Source of the DNA: Saprospiraceae bacterium
GTDB lineage: Bacteria > Bacteroidota > Bacteroidia > Chitinophagales > Saprospiraceae
NCBI GenBank assembly: GCA_016718505.1
Contig: JADKDE010000001.1
Location: 186,001 to 250,000 of the forward strand
DNA length: 64,000 bases
Reading direction: 5' to 3'
Part shown: in pieces, positions 36,087 through 46,966 of the stretch
Layout: each line of letters opens with the position of its first letter
Position numbering within the stretch: position 1 is the first letter of the stretch
Notes under the pieces: model-generated
What the model saw: only the letters and a program-made list of their open reading frames with translations
The model's database searches: none
Told to the model about the DNA's origin: nothing
Program-made: the position numbers and the translations under genes

Positions 36087-37481
36087 TTATTTTGAAATGG
36101 TGTAATAATATGAACCCTCATAGTTTTTATAAAATCCTTCTAAGGTAATATTTTTATCCGTTCTACGTATTATTTGTAGCAATTGATCGGGATGTGTAGC
36201 CTTTTGTCCATTAATTTTGGTAATAACAAAACCTGGCTCAATATTGGATTCAGCCATTTTTCCACCTCGATAAACACTTAAAACCAACAGGCCACTTTTC
36301 CCTGTTTTCGCTTTTTCTTCAGAATTTAGAATTCTCAAATCACATCCCCATTCGATGATACTTATCGTTTGTTGTTCCATCAAAGTTATATGGAATGTCA
36401 TCTTGCGCTGGTTTCTCCAAACCTCCATTTTCACTACTTCATTGGGTCTGTACCGTGCAATAAGCTCTTGGAGTTCAGGATAAGATTTTACTTTTATATT
36501 GTCGATGCTTAATATTACGTCGCCTGCCTTTATTCCCGCTTTTTCAGCAGCACCATCAGGACTCAGTCCGCTTACATAAACGCCTCTTTCATTTTCTAAG
36601 CCGATACTTTTGGCTTGTTCTACATTAATATTTTCAATATTTACTCCTAATAATCCTCGATGGACTCTTCCAAATGTTTTTAAATCAAAAACAATTTTCT
36701 TAACCAAATTGGAAGGAACGGCGAAAGAATACCCTTCATATTTGCCAGACTGGGTCACTATGGCTGTATTAATACCGATTAGCTCCCCTCTTGCATTAAA
36801 CAAGCCTCCACCACTATTGCCCGGATTTACAATGGCGTCAGTTTGGATGAATGATTCTATAGAATTTGGTGAATCCAAAATATTAATATTCCTTCCTTTG
36901 GCGGAAATGATACCAGCAGTGGCCGTGCAATCTAACTTAAACGGAAACCCAATAGCCAACGCCTGCTCCCCTACTTCCAATGAATCAGAATTTCCAAAAA
37001 AAGCAAACGGCAGATTTATTTTTTCCATTTTTAATAATGCTAAATCTGTAGAAGGATCCGAACCAACAATCACGGCAGAAATCTCTTCTTTATCCTGAGT
37101 GATGATACTAATTTGTTTGCTTTTTTCTACTACATGAAAATTTGTAACAACATACCCATCGGGGGAAACCACCACCCCTGACCCAGAGGTTTGAGGCGCA
37201 CTTTCAGCGTTCCAAAAATCGGTCATGGACTCATTTCTGGTTTTAATAGATACAACTGATGGCATACTTCTCCTTGCAGCTGCGGTTAGCGATTGGTTAT
37301 CTTTGTAATCAATAGATTGGGAATCATGGGCCCTGCCAAAAATAAACTGATCAAAAGCAATGAATTTTGCCCTGTTTACTTCGTCCACAAAAACCCGCTT
37401 CATCACAAAATGCGTATATAAAAATACTGCAATCAGCGCACTGACAAAAGAAACTATTGCTGTTTTTATGTGTTGATTCAT
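36087..37481 (-). CDS. HtrA/DegQ-type serine protease with two PDZ domains
   Basis: A 464-residue S1C protease with an N-terminal membrane anchor (residues about 8-27). The triad is H116 (TNFHVVE), D146 (STDLALL) and S223 (NPGNSGGG). One PDZ domain starts near residue 257 (HRGLLGVNIENINVEQAK) and a second, more divergent one near 365-464. It is first in an operon with the T9SS plug gene. The divergent neighbour is dapF. It may perform quality control of exported or T9SS proteins. Confidence 0.93.
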   Translation of the reverse strand: MNQHIKTAIVSFVSALIAVFLYTHFVMKRVFVDEVNRAKFIAFDQFIFGRAHDSQSIDYKDNQSLTAAARRSMPSVVSIKTRNESMTDFWNAESAPQTSGSGVVVSPDGYVVTNFHVVEKSKQISIITQDKEEISAVIVGSDPSTDLALLKMEKINLPFAFFGNSDSLEVGEQALAIGFPFKLDCTATAGIISAKGRNINILDSPNSIESFIQTDAIVNPGNSGGGLFNARGELIGINTAIVTQSGKYEGYSFAVPSNLVKKIVFDLKTFGRVHRGLLGVNIENINVEQAKSIGLENERGVYVSGLSPDGAAEKAGIKAGDVILSIDNIKVKSYPELQELIARYRPNEVVKMEVWRNQRKMTFHITLMEQQTISIIEWGCDLRILNSEEKAKTGKSGLLVLSVYRGGKMAESNIEPGFVITKINGQKATHPDQLLQIIRRTDKNITLEGFYKNYEGSYYYTISK

Positions 37482-37586
37482 TTTATTGAAGCTATTAAAT
37501 CACTAACGAATTATTGGCAATTCTAGTTTTTTATTTTGCCATAAATATATCTAATTAGGATTTTTTTAAGAGAATAAATACATAAA

Positions 37587-38375
37587 ATGAATTTACCATT
37601 CGATAAATACCACGGAGCAGGCAATGATTTTATCCTTGTGGATGATCGTGAAAATATATATCGGTCCTTACTGACCAAAGAGAGAATTCACAAACTTTGC
37701 CATCGACATTTTGGGGTTGGGGCCGATGGTCTCATTTTGCTTGGGAATCATCCAAATGCAGATTTTGAAATGATATATTTTAATTCAGATGGAGGTCTTG
37801 GCTCCCTTTGTGGCAATGGGTCGCGATGTATTTCAGCTTTTGCAAATTTCTTAGGATTGATTGGAACAAATTATCGATTTATGGCCGCAGATGGCAACCA
37901 CTATGGCAAATACAATGGAAATAGCAGCTATTCTATTAAAATGAATGATGTAAACTCAGTAAAAATAATTCAACCTGATAAAATTTTTGAAGTAAACACG
38001 GGATCTCCACATTATATTGAATTTGTCGATGATGTTGAAAAAATAAATGTTGTCCAAGAGGGAAAAAAAATTCGGTACTCTGACGAATATACAAAAGAAG
38101 GAATAAACGTAAATTTCGTGTCCATCAAAAATGGCGAACTATTCATTAGAACGTATGAAAGAGGGGTTGAAGATGAAACTTTGGCTTGCGGAACTGGGGC
38201 TACAGCTACCGCATTGGCCCATTATACAATCTATAAAGACAGCAACGATATTTTGTTGAACGCCCTGGGTGGAAAACTATCAATAAAATTCGAAAACAAT
38301 CCAGATGGCTCCTTCTCTAATATTTGGCTTTCTGGCGAAGCAGAATATATTTTTAGTGGGAATACAAAATTCTAA
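37587..38375 (+). CDS. dapF: Diaminopimelate epimerase DapF
   Basis: A 262-residue cofactor-free epimerase that converts LL- to meso-diaminopimelate for lysine and peptidoglycan synthesis. The two catalytic cysteines are C75 (LCGNGSRC) and C201 (LACGTGATA), and the N-terminal YHGAGNDFILVDD motif is intact. Length is normal. It is divergent from the HtrA operon and upstream of the large S8 protease gene, with no obvious functional link. Confidence 0.96.
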   Translation: MNLPFDKYHGAGNDFILVDDRENIYRSLLTKERIHKLCHRHFGVGADGLILLGNHPNADFEMIYFNSDGGLGSLCGNGSRCISAFANFLGLIGTNYRFMAADGNHYGKYNGNSSYSIKMNDVNSVKIIQPDKIFEVNTGSPHYIEFVDDVEKINVVQEGKKIRYSDEYTKEGINVNFVSIKNGELFIRTYERGVEDETLACGTGATATALAHYTIYKDSNDILLNALGGKLSIKFENNPDGSFSNIWLSGEAEYIFSGNTKF

Positions 38376-38409
38376 GCCTCTTTTTTCTTTATATTAAATA
38401 AATTATTAA

Positions 38410-38417
38410 TATATTTG
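38410..38417 (+). promoter_or_regulatory. Candidate -7 promoter box for S8 protease gene
   Basis: TATATTTG, an exact TAnnTTTG match, 38 bases before the ATG at 38456. Confidence 0.45.
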
Positions 38418-38455
38418 TGGCTAATATATTTTAGTCATTTAGAAAACTACATTTC

Positions 38456-41400
38456 ATGAAGAGGTTTGGGTCTCACATAAGTCTCATCTTATGTTTTTTT
38501 ATATTTGGAGGATTTCCGAATATTTTTAGTCAAAACATCAAGGAAACTAGATTCGAAAATACAAAATCTTATCTCATCAAGGTCAATCCTAACTTTCACC
38601 CTGATGCCAATGACAAGTCGTGGATAAAAATCTCAAGTAATATATTTCTCCATTCTACATCTGGACAATTGAGTGTCGCTAATCCAGATATTGAAACAGT
38701 TTCGGAATTCGAAGTTACTTCGAAGATTGGTCCCAATATCTCCAATTTACTCAATATCAGAAGGGAAAAATTTGAAAAACAAAACATTAGCTTTCTGTTG
38801 ACAAAACCCGAATTTAAAAATCAAATTTTAACAAAATACAATTTAACAGAAATACAAAGCTCTTTGGCAATTGACCAATTATTAACTATCGCCATCGAAT
38901 CCAAACAAGAGCTTTTGGACATATTGAGCGACCAGAATATTCTTTATGCGGACGTCTTAACAACAAATCCAACCTTATTAAATGATTTCAAACAACAATC
39001 AGAAGGTGCCTATGCTATAAAATCATCCACAGGAGTTGGCGGAGAGGGATTATCTGGACTTGGAGTCACTGTTGGGTTAGGGGATGGTGGATTGCTTCAT
39101 AATCATTTAGATATTTTTGCTCAGCAAATTGAAAAAACCAATGCGCCCGACCATTGGCATGCTGCACATGTTGCAGGAACTATTGTTGGTGCAGGAAATG
39201 TCAATCCTAGATATGAAGGTTATGCCCCAAATGCTCATATCATAGTTGAGTATTTTCTTGAAATAATCAATAATGCTGTTAATAATTATAAGGATTTTGG
39301 AATGACCATCACCAATAACTCCTATTCTACCAGCTTTAATACCAGCGATTGCAACTTATTCGGAAAGTATAATTATTACAGCCTTTTGGTTGACAAGCAG
39401 TTATACGAAAACAAAAAATTGATTCATGTATTCGCTAGTGGTAATTCAGGGGGTGCTGATTGTCAGCAAACGGCAATAAAATATAAATCCCCTTATGGTA
39501 CAGTACTGGATGGAAGTCAATCTTCTAAAAATGCAATCTGCGTCGGAAATTTACAACTCAATGATTCTCTAAACGCTTATATAGGTTCTTCTTGCGGCCC
39601 AACTTTCGATGGCAGGATGAAGCCTGAATTGGCAAGCATCAGTAGAGGAACCATCTCAAGTTATCCTAATCAGGGTTATGGATCCTTAGGTGGGACCAGC
39701 CAAGCAGCACCCTCTGTGAGTGGCGCATTAGCTTTACTTACAGAATATTACAAGAAAGTCAATAATGGCCAAATTCCGGATGGAGCGCTTCTAAAATCCA
39801 TCCTATGCAATACAGCAGAAGACCTTGAGAATGTTGGCCCAGATTATAAGACTGGCTTTGGAAAGATGAATCTTGTCCGAGCTGTAAAGACCATTAAAAA
39901 TCACCAATATTTTGCCAAATCGATTCCCAATCAAATGCTTCAAGCGACGCCTCTTTCTGTACCATCTGGGGCAAAAGCTTTAAAGGTGTTATTGTACTGG
40001 CCAGACCGAAATTCTTTACCTTTTGAGTCGAAATCCTTGATTTCAAATCTAGATTTGACGATTGAAAGCCCTTCTGGACAAGTATATCGGCCATTGGTGC
40101 TTGATCCTCGACCGACACATTGCCACCTTCCTGCAGTACCAGGCATCGATAGCATTAATAATATCGAGCAAGTGACCATACTTCTACCTGAATCTGGCAT
40201 TTACCAAATTAAAGTAAACGGGACCTCAGTATATGGATACAATGATTATTATTTGACCTATGAAATTGAAAATGATTCCATTGAATTGTTATTCCCTGTA
40301 GGTGGTGAAAAATTATTACCCAATCAAAAAAATATGATCAGCTGGTCCTTGGGCAATGTTGATAGGGGAACTTTCGATGTATTTCTCTCAAAAGATGGGG
40401 GCACCACTTATGTCCCATTGGCTACCAATCTATATCCTGAAAAAAGAGCCTTCGATTGGACCACAGACACATCTATTGGTAATAATTTTAAAATAAAAAT
40501 CGTAAATAACCTTACCCACAATTCCGTTGAATCTAACATATTCACGATTTTACCCGAAGTTAAAAACTTAGTTTTATCAAGCACTTGTCCAAATACAGTC
40601 TCACTGAATTGGGACAGAATCCCTGGAATGAAAGAGTATAAAATTTATTCCTATCGAAATGGAAAAATGAAATCAATACTCACAACCGTGGATACATTTG
40701 CCATAGTAGGTGAATTAAAATCTGATACCACCCATTGGTTTGCGATTGCACCTGTCGATTTGGATGGCTTTGAGGGGACTCGGAATGTTGCCAAATCCAT
40801 CGTTACAAACGCTCCTATTTGCCAAGGAGTAAAAGATCTAGCCCTTATCAAATTGATAACGCCGACATTTGGCCGAAAATTTACCCAGACTACTTTTGGA
40901 AATCAAGTACCCATTACATTTATAGTAAAAAATAGTGGCTCTGTTGCTATCAACAATATAAATGCATTTTATTCAATTAATAACACGCTTGTTGCAAGCC
41001 AAACATTTAATATCAATGTAAGTTCGGGCGAAGAAAAGACCCTTACTTTCACTCAAAAAGCAAACCTTTCGTCAGCAGGAAACTATGATTTGAAAATTTG
41101 GATAGATACTTTGGATGACCCTAATATAATTAGGAACAACGAATTATCCACAGTAATTGTGCACGCAGCCAATTTGCCTATAGCTTTATCAAATAACATC
41201 ACGAACACATTCAAGATAGATTTTGAAAATGAAAGAAATTTAGAATTTGACGTTTCACAGAATGGGATTTTAAATAAAAATTATTTTGACTACCACGCTG
41301 CTGGTGATAGTGGCCGACTAAGGACCTTTGTTTCATATTCTATGATTCCCAATGGTACAAAAGCCATCACGATAGATTCAAAAAATAAAGAACAAGAGGT

Positions 41401-43450
41401 AGAACAAGACTTAATCTTGAATCTGAACCTTTCCAATTATATCGGGAACAAAAATGTAAAATTTTATTTTAATTATATCCCTCACGGCATGTCGTATTTT
41501 GATTATAGCCGTGTTTATGCGCGAGGAAGCGAAACCGATCCATGGGTTGAAATCTATAGCCTCAAAAACTTAAGCTCTCCTCTTGGTAAATTGGTCTCTG
41601 TCCAATCTTTGCCAATTGGCTTTATATTAGACAGCCATAACCAATCATTATCTTCTTCCACTCAAATAAAATTCTCATTCAAATCTAGAAATCGGGCTGT
41701 CAACGTTACTAGAGATGGAAGCTTAACCATCGACGACATTTGCTTGGTTGAAACCGAAAAAGATCTTGAAATCAACAGCATTATCACTGAAAATGTCGGT
41801 TGTGGATTGTCCGCATTTGAATATATTACTATAAAAATTTGCAATAATACCGACTATTCCCCTAGGAATGTTGATGTTTATGCAAAGGTTAATCTTCGTC
41901 AAGAACGCAAGTATCTTACCATCGAGTCCTTTGAACCTTTTGAGTGTAAGGAAGTAAGTATAGGCCCTTTCAACATGGCGCAAGAGGGACTTTATACTTT
42001 TAATTTTAGAATAGAACAAGCTGAGGATCAATACCTTAACAACAATACTTGGAATAATTTTGATAAAGTAAATTCCCCGATTGTTAGTACTCTTCCTTAT
42101 TATCAGGATTTTGAACAATCAAATGATGGGTGGTGTATTCATGGAGTCAATTCTTCTTGGGAAAAAGGAAAACCAGCCAAATCTTATATTTCGGGAGCGG
42201 TAAGTGGCACCAATTGTTATAGCACAGGTTTGTATCGACCATATAACTCTTTGGAAAAATCATACTTAATATCGCCGTGCTTTGATTTCAGCAATGTAAC
42301 ACGAGACCCCTATCTTTCATTCAATATCGCCTACCAACTTGAGCAAAACTTTGATAAAGCTTGGGTTGAATATTCTGAGGATGGCATGATTTGGAAAAAA
42401 CTTGGTACTGCAGGAGAAGGCTATAATTGGTATAATAATGCCACTGATAATGTTTGGGATGGAAATTTTTCAAATTGGCAAGTCTCTAGTATCAAACTGC
42501 CAATTACTTCCCTACTGGATAAATCCCAAATTAAAATACGTTTCGTCATCCAATCTGATGACATCAATGAGGCGGATGGTTTGGCCATTGACAATATCCA
42601 CATTTATTATGATCTAAATGCATATAATTCTTTTGATAATAAAGATTATTTTAGTACAAGTAAAACCCAAGATTGGGTAGATGTGCTCAACACCAATCTC
42701 AATATTGCATCGATATTTCCGATGGATATTCTCCCTTCTGGGGCATTTAGAACTTCTTACTTCAAAAATCCAGATCCAGAAATTCGAACCTATTTCAACT
42801 CTCTATATCTAGATAGAAATTGGCGGATTATACCTACCAATAATTTCACCGATTGCCGCAATTTCAAAATTAGATTATTTTTCACGGATAATGAAATTCA
42901 AAAAGCTCGATCACACAGCAATGGCTTCATTACGTTCAAACATGGCTATGATATTAAAGTATTAAAATACAATGGTGTAAATAGAGATGTTAATATCGAC
43001 AACAATGACACCTCGATGATAAAATTTATTGAACCAAAAGACTTGCACATTTATCCAATATTCAATGGATACATGGTGGAGTTCATGGTAATGGATTTTG
43101 GTGAATTTTATATTTTTCCTTCCACCATAGGTCCATTGGTAGGGCCTAGTCCGCCAGAGAACCCCGTTCCATTCGATCTTAGACAATCAAATTCTAATGT
43201 CAGTACCCAAAAAGAAATTGCACTTTATCCTAATCCAGCTTTTGATTACTTAACTGTATCGATGGATCAAGACCTGAAACCCCTTTCCTATCAAATTATA
43301 AACAATTTAGGTAATATAGTTTTAGATGAAAAAATCGATAAAGAGCCTTTGTTGCACGTTGATTTAAAACCTTTTATGGGCGGTCTATATTTAATAGATA
43401 TAAAAACTGAAAAGGGAAATTATACAAAACCATTTTTAAAAATCGAATAA
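38456..43450 (+). CDS. Large S8 (subtilisin-like) peptidase with T9SS type A sorting domain
   Basis: A 1664-residue secreted protease. The signal peptide ends near NIFSQN. The subtilisin domain carries D210 (VGLGD), H238 (HAAHVAGT), oxyanion N330 (FASGN) and S415 (GGTSQAAPSVSG). A P-domain-like segment (LLYWPDRNSLPFE), fibronectin-like (NLVLSSTCPNTVSLNWDRI split) and CARDB-like stretches and two MAM/choice-of-anchor-like modules (YYQDFEQSNDGWCIHG) follow. The last 75 residues are a type A T9SS signal: ALYPNPAFDYLTVS ... GGLYLIDIKTE. It probably acts at the cell surface or in the medium. Confidence 0.9.
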   Translation: MKRFGSHISLILCFFIFGGFPNIFSQNIKETRFENTKSYLIKVNPNFHPDANDKSWIKISSNIFLHSTSGQLSVANPDIETVSEFEVTSKIGPNISNLLNIRREKFEKQNISFLLTKPEFKNQILTKYNLTEIQSSLAIDQLLTIAIESKQELLDILSDQNILYADVLTTNPTLLNDFKQQSEGAYAIKSSTGVGGEGLSGLGVTVGLGDGGLLHNHLDIFAQQIEKTNAPDHWHAAHVAGTIVGAGNVNPRYEGYAPNAHIIVEYFLEIINNAVNNYKDFGMTITNNSYSTSFNTSDCNLFGKYNYYSLLVDKQLYENKKLIHVFASGNSGGADCQQTAIKYKSPYGTVLDGSQSSKNAICVGNLQLNDSLNAYIGSSCGPTFDGRMKPELASISRGTISSYPNQGYGSLGGTSQAAPSVSGALALLTEYYKKVNNGQIPDGALLKSILCNTAEDLENVGPDYKTGFGKMNLVRAVKTIKNHQYFAKSIPNQMLQATPLSVPSGAKALKVLLYWPDRNSLPFESKSLISNLDLTIESPSGQVYRPLVLDPRPTHCHLPAVPGIDSINNIEQVTILLPESGIYQIKVNGTSVYGYNDYYLTYEIENDSIELLFPVGGEKLLPNQKNMISWSLGNVDRGTFDVFLSKDGGTTYVPLATNLYPEKRAFDWTTDTSIGNNFKIKIVNNLTHNSVESNIFTILPEVKNLVLSSTCPNTVSLNWDRIPGMKEYKIYSYRNGKMKSILTTVDTFAIVGELKSDTTHWFAIAPVDLDGFEGTRNVAKSIVTNAPICQGVKDLALIKLITPTFGRKFTQTTFGNQVPITFIVKNSGSVAINNINAFYSINNTLVASQTFNINVSSGEEKTLTFTQKANLSSAGNYDLKIWIDTLDDPNIIRNNELSTVIVHAANLPIALSNNITNTFKIDFENERNLEFDVSQNGILNKNYFDYHAAGDSGRLRTFVSYSMIPNGTKAITIDSKNKEQEVEQDLILNLNLSNYIGNKNVKFYFNYIPHGMSYFDYSRVYARGSETDPWVEIYSLKNLSSPLGKLVSVQSLPIGFILDSHNQSLSSSTQIKFSFKSRNRAVNVTRDGSLTIDDICLVETEKDLEINSIITENVGCGLSAFEYITIKICNNTDYSPRNVDVYAKVNLRQERKYLTIESFEPFECKEVSIGPFNMAQEGLYTFNFRIEQAEDQYLNNNTWNNFDKVNSPIVSTLPYYQDFEQSNDGWCIHGVNSSWEKGKPAKSYISGAVSGTNCYSTGLYRPYNSLEKSYLISPCFDFSNVTRDPYLSFNIAYQLEQNFDKAWVEYSEDGMIWKKLGTAGEGYNWYNNATDNVWDGNFSNWQVSSIKLPITSLLDKSQIKIRFVIQSDDINEADGLAIDNIHIYYDLNAYNSFDNKDYFSTSKTQDWVDVLNTNLNIASIFPMDILPSGAFRTSYFKNPDPEIRTYFNSLYLDRNWRIIPTNNFTDCRNFKIRLFFTDNEIQKARSHSNGFITFKHGYDIKVLKYNGVNRDVNIDNNDTSMIKFIEPKDLHIYPIFNGYMVEFMVMDFGEFYIFPSTIGPLVGPSPPENPVPFDLRQSNSNVSTQKEIALYPNPAFDYLTVSMDQDLKPLSYQIINNLGNIVLDEKIDKEPLLHVDLKPFMGGLYLIDIKTEKGNYTKPFLKIE

Positions 43451-43471
43451 TTTCTCTATCTTTTACTAAGT

Positions 43472-45268
43472 ATGAATAGAGAAGATTTTCATAAAGTGGC
43501 TGATAAAATACCCAAAATGCCGGGTATTTATAAATATTTGGATGCCGACAATAACATACTTTATGTTGGTAAGGCCAAAAATTTGAAAAATCGTGTTTCT
43601 TCCTATTTTTCAGCCCCAAATGGTCAGAATCATAAGACCAAAGTGATGCTCAAGGCAGCTCAGTCTATCGAGTTTTTCGTGGTAAATTCTGAGGCCGATG
43701 CATTGCTTTTAGAAAGTACTTTGATCAAAAAATATCAGCCTCGGTACAATATTATGCTCAAGGATGGAAAATCCTATGTGTATATCTGCATCAAAAAAGA
43801 GCCTTTTCCGAGAGTTTTTATCACCAGAAGGGTAATCAAAGATGGCTCTTCTTACTTTGGTCCATACACTTCAAAATTTAGAATAGAACAAGTTTTGGAG
43901 GTCATCAAAAAGCTTTTTAAATTAAGAACTTGCAATTTTAATCTGTCTCCTGAAAATATCGCTAAAGGCAAAATCAAACTTTGCTTGGAATATCATATCA
44001 AAAACTGTGAAGGTCCCTGTCAAAAACTCGAATCTGAAGAACATTATCTTCAAAAAATTGAATCCATAAAACATATCTTAAAAGGACAAACAGCCAAAGT
44101 CAAAGAAAGCTTAAGGGAAAATATGTTTCTCATGGCGGAGCTTAATAAATTCGAAGAAGCTCAAATTATCAAAGAAAATATTGAATTCTTAGATGATTAT
44201 CAAGGGAAATCTACGGTAGTAAGCACAAGCATCGAAGATCTCGATGTTTTTGCCATTCGGGAAGATGAAGATGAAGCTTTTGTCCAGTATATCAAAATTA
44301 TAAATGGTGCCATCATTCATACTTTCACTCAAGAGTTTGAAAAAAATCTTGAGGTCGAACAAGACAGTATTCTGAACTATGCCATTGATGTTATCCGCGA
44401 AAAATTTAATTCACTTGCCGAAGAAATCATCGTTCCGTTCGATATACCGAGCAAGGATCCAAATGTCCGAATGGTGGTTCCTAAGATAGGTGACAAGAAA
44501 AAATTATTGGAATTGGCAGAAAAAAATCTTTTTTACTATTGTGCGCAAAAGAAAAGAGATGAGGCCAACAAGGTAAAAAAGCAAAGCAGCGAAGAAAGAA
44601 TCCTCAACACGCTCAAAACTGATCTAAATATGACTCATTTGCCTATGCATATTGAGTGTTTTGACAATTCCAATATTCAAGGAGCATTCCCAGTGAGTAG
44701 CTGTGTGGTCTTTAAAAATGGCAAGCCAGCGAAGAAGGATTACAGATACTTTAATATAAAGACGGTCATCGGCCCCAACGATTTTGCCAGTATGGAAGAA
44801 GTGGTTTATCGGCGTTATTCTCGCGTACTTAAAGAGGGAAAACCCTTAGCCGATCTTATCATCATTGATGGCGGCAAAGGCCAGTTAAGCAGTGCTTACA
44901 AAATATTGGAATCTCTAGGTTTACAGGATAAAGTGGTAGTCATCGGCATAGCCAAGCAGCTTGAAGAAATTTTCTTCCCTAATGATCCCATCCCAATTTA
45001 TATCAACAAAAAATCCGAATCCCTAAAATTAATCCAACAGGTAAGAAATGAAGCCCATCGCTTTGCTATAACATTTCACAGAAACCAACGATCTAAAGAT
45101 TTTACCAAGAGTTCACTTTTCGAAATCGAAGGCATCGGAAAAAAAACGGTTGAAAAAATTTTATCAGAATTCAAATCCATAGAAAACTTAAAAAACACAT
45201 CGCCTGATATCTTAGAAAAATCTCTAGGCAAATCCATTACTCAAAAAATTTTAGAATACTATAAATGA
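43472..45268 (+). CDS. uvrC: Excinuclease ABC subunit UvrC
   Basis: A 598-residue dual nuclease of nucleotide-excision repair. The N-terminal GIY-YIG domain (PKMPGIYKYLDADNNILYVGKAKNL) makes the 3' incision. A UVR motif near residues 205-235 (MFLMAELNKFEEAQIIKENI) binds UvrB, and the RNase H-like domain (ECFDNSNIQGAFPVSSCVVF) makes the 5' incision. A helix-hairpin-helix pair (EIEGIGKKTVEKILSEF) ends the protein. rnhA follows after 4 bases. Confidence 0.96.
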   Translation: MNREDFHKVADKIPKMPGIYKYLDADNNILYVGKAKNLKNRVSSYFSAPNGQNHKTKVMLKAAQSIEFFVVNSEADALLLESTLIKKYQPRYNIMLKDGKSYVYICIKKEPFPRVFITRRVIKDGSSYFGPYTSKFRIEQVLEVIKKLFKLRTCNFNLSPENIAKGKIKLCLEYHIKNCEGPCQKLESEEHYLQKIESIKHILKGQTAKVKESLRENMFLMAELNKFEEAQIIKENIEFLDDYQGKSTVVSTSIEDLDVFAIREDEDEAFVQYIKIINGAIIHTFTQEFEKNLEVEQDSILNYAIDVIREKFNSLAEEIIVPFDIPSKDPNVRMVVPKIGDKKKLLELAEKNLFYYCAQKKRDEANKVKKQSSEERILNTLKTDLNMTHLPMHIECFDNSNIQGAFPVSSCVVFKNGKPAKKDYRYFNIKTVIGPNDFASMEEVVYRRYSRVLKEGKPLADLIIIDGGKGQLSSAYKILESLGLQDKVVVIGIAKQLEEIFFPNDPIPIYINKKSESLKLIQQVRNEAHRFAITFHRNQRSKDFTKSSLFEIEGIGKKTVEKILSEFKSIENLKNTSPDILEKSLGKSITQKILEYYK

Positions 45269-45272
45269 TAAA

Positions 45273-45908
45273 ATGAGCAAAAAATCCAAATATTATGTCG
45301 TCTGGGAAGGTGTAAAGCCTGGCATCTACACGACTTGGGATGAAACAAAAGCCCAAGTTGACGGATACCCTAGTCCAAAGTATAAATCATATACCAGCAT
45401 CGAAGAGGCTACTTTCGCATTTCGAAAGCCTGCGTCAGTTGCTTTAAATAAGTCAAATACAAAACCTCAAACATCTATAACCAAAACTGGCTCATACAAT
45501 ATCGTAGAAAAAAGTATATGCGTAGATGCAGGGTGTCAAGGCAATCCTGGTCTCATGGATTACAGAGGAGTCGATTATCAAACACGAAAAGAAATATTTC
45601 ATGTTGGACCCATGCCAGATGGTACCAATAATATCGGCGAATACTTGGCCATCGTTCACGCTCTAGCTTTACTTCACAATCAAAAAGACACAACCACTGC
45701 CATATATTCAGATTCGGTCACTGCCATGTTATGGATTAAGGGTAAAAAACATAAATCAAAATTAGCCCTAACTTCAAAAAATCAAAAAATTTTTGAATTG
45801 CTAGAAAGAGCTGACACTTGGCTCCAAAAAAATACTTATCAAAATAAAATCCTAAAATGGGAAACCGAAGTATGGGGTGAAATACCCGCAGATTTTGGAC
45901 GGAAATAA
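45273..45908 (+). CDS. Ribonuclease H1 with N-terminal viroplasmin-like domain
   Basis: A 211-residue ribonuclease HI homologue. The N-terminal 45 residues (KYYVVWEGVKPGIYTTWDE ... YKSYTSIEEATFAF) form the hybrid-binding caulimovirus viroplasmin domain. The catalytic domain shows the acidic residues in ICVDAGCQGNPG, NIGEYLAIVHAL and YSDSVTAMLWI; the last aspartate region is WETEVWGEIPADFGRK. It removes RNA from RNA-DNA hybrids. It follows uvrC by 4 bases. Confidence 0.92.
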   Translation: MSKKSKYYVVWEGVKPGIYTTWDETKAQVDGYPSPKYKSYTSIEEATFAFRKPASVALNKSNTKPQTSITKTGSYNIVEKSICVDAGCQGNPGLMDYRGVDYQTRKEIFHVGPMPDGTNNIGEYLAIVHALALLHNQKDTTTAIYSDSVTAMLWIKGKKHKSKLALTSKNQKIFELLERADTWLQKNTYQNKILKWETEVWGEIPADFGRK

Positions 45909-45955
45909 ATAAAATCATTAACTTCGAAAATTATTTTGAAACTTAAAAAATAACT

Positions 45956-46964
45956 ATGGAAACAAATTCCCCATTATTCACTAATTATCTCGATTTGGCC
46001 GCTGAAAAAATGGGCGGCAGAGCATTGATTTGTTCTGATGATTTTTTGCTGAAAAGAAAATTTACTAAAGCCTGGTCGAGGGATTTTTATCCATGACAAA
46101 TATACCGATAGAGGAAAATGGATGGATGGTTGGGAAAGCCGAAGAAAGCGAGTTTCTGGATATGACTGGTGTATTATAAAATTGGGCGTATCTGGTGTCC
46201 TCAAAGGATTCGATATTGACACCAATCACTTTATGGGCAATCATCCTCCCTTCGCATCTGTGGATGGGTGCACCATTTTCGAAAATATTTTGCCAAATGA
46301 TTTGGTTGAAAGAAAAGAAATTTGGACAGAAATTCTTCCAAAGTCTCCCCTCAATCCTGGTTCGCAACATTTTTTTGAATTAAATAACAATACGGTATTT
46401 ACTCATCTTCGATTGAATATCTACCCTGATGGCGGTGTAGCTAGATTCAAAGTCTATGGTGAGCCCTACAAAAACTGGGCTGATATTGCACCAGGAGAGT
46501 TGATTGATTTAGCTGCGGCAGTTAATGGAGCCAAATCCATCTTGTGCAATGATATGTTTTTCAGCCATATGGACAATTTGATCATGCCCAATAGAGGATA
46601 CAATATGGGCGACGGATGGGAGACCAAACGAAACCGAACTCCCAACAATAAAGATTGGGTCATCATCCGATTAGCGCACAAAGGTAGTATAGACAAGATT
46701 CTAGTTGATACTTGCCATTTCAAAGGAAATTTTCCAGACTCTTGCTCCCTTGAGGGTTGTTTGATAGAAAAAAAAGATGAAGGCTCACTTTCTCACGATA
46801 GCAATATTTGGGTACCCATTTTAGAAAAACAAAAATTAATGGCAGATGCTGAGCATCTCTTTTCAAAAGAAATAAAACAAAAAGGGCCATTTTCCCATGT
46901 AAAATTGACAATTTATCCAGATGGAGGAATCAGCAGACTTCGTTTGTGGGGAAAAATAATTTAA
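45956..46964 (+). pseudogene. Allantoicase, reading frame interrupted twice near the N-terminus
   Basis: Allantoicase splits allantoate into ureidoglycolate and urea. From 46122 the sequence is intact and typical, with KWMDGWESRRKR, then YDWCIIKLGVSG and two similar beta-sandwich halves; NIYPDGGVARFKVYG and TIYPDGGISRLRLWG end the halves. The N-terminal 45 residues are in other frames: METNSPLFTNYLDLAAEKMG reads from 45956, and the expected DDFFAEKENLLKPGRG is recovered by adding one T to T6 at 46042-46047 and one A to A4 at 46052-46055. It heads a cluster with uraD and uraH. Two single-base losses within 14 bases may be a real inactivation but look like sequencing deletions. Confidence 0.8.
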
Positions 46965-46966
46965 AT

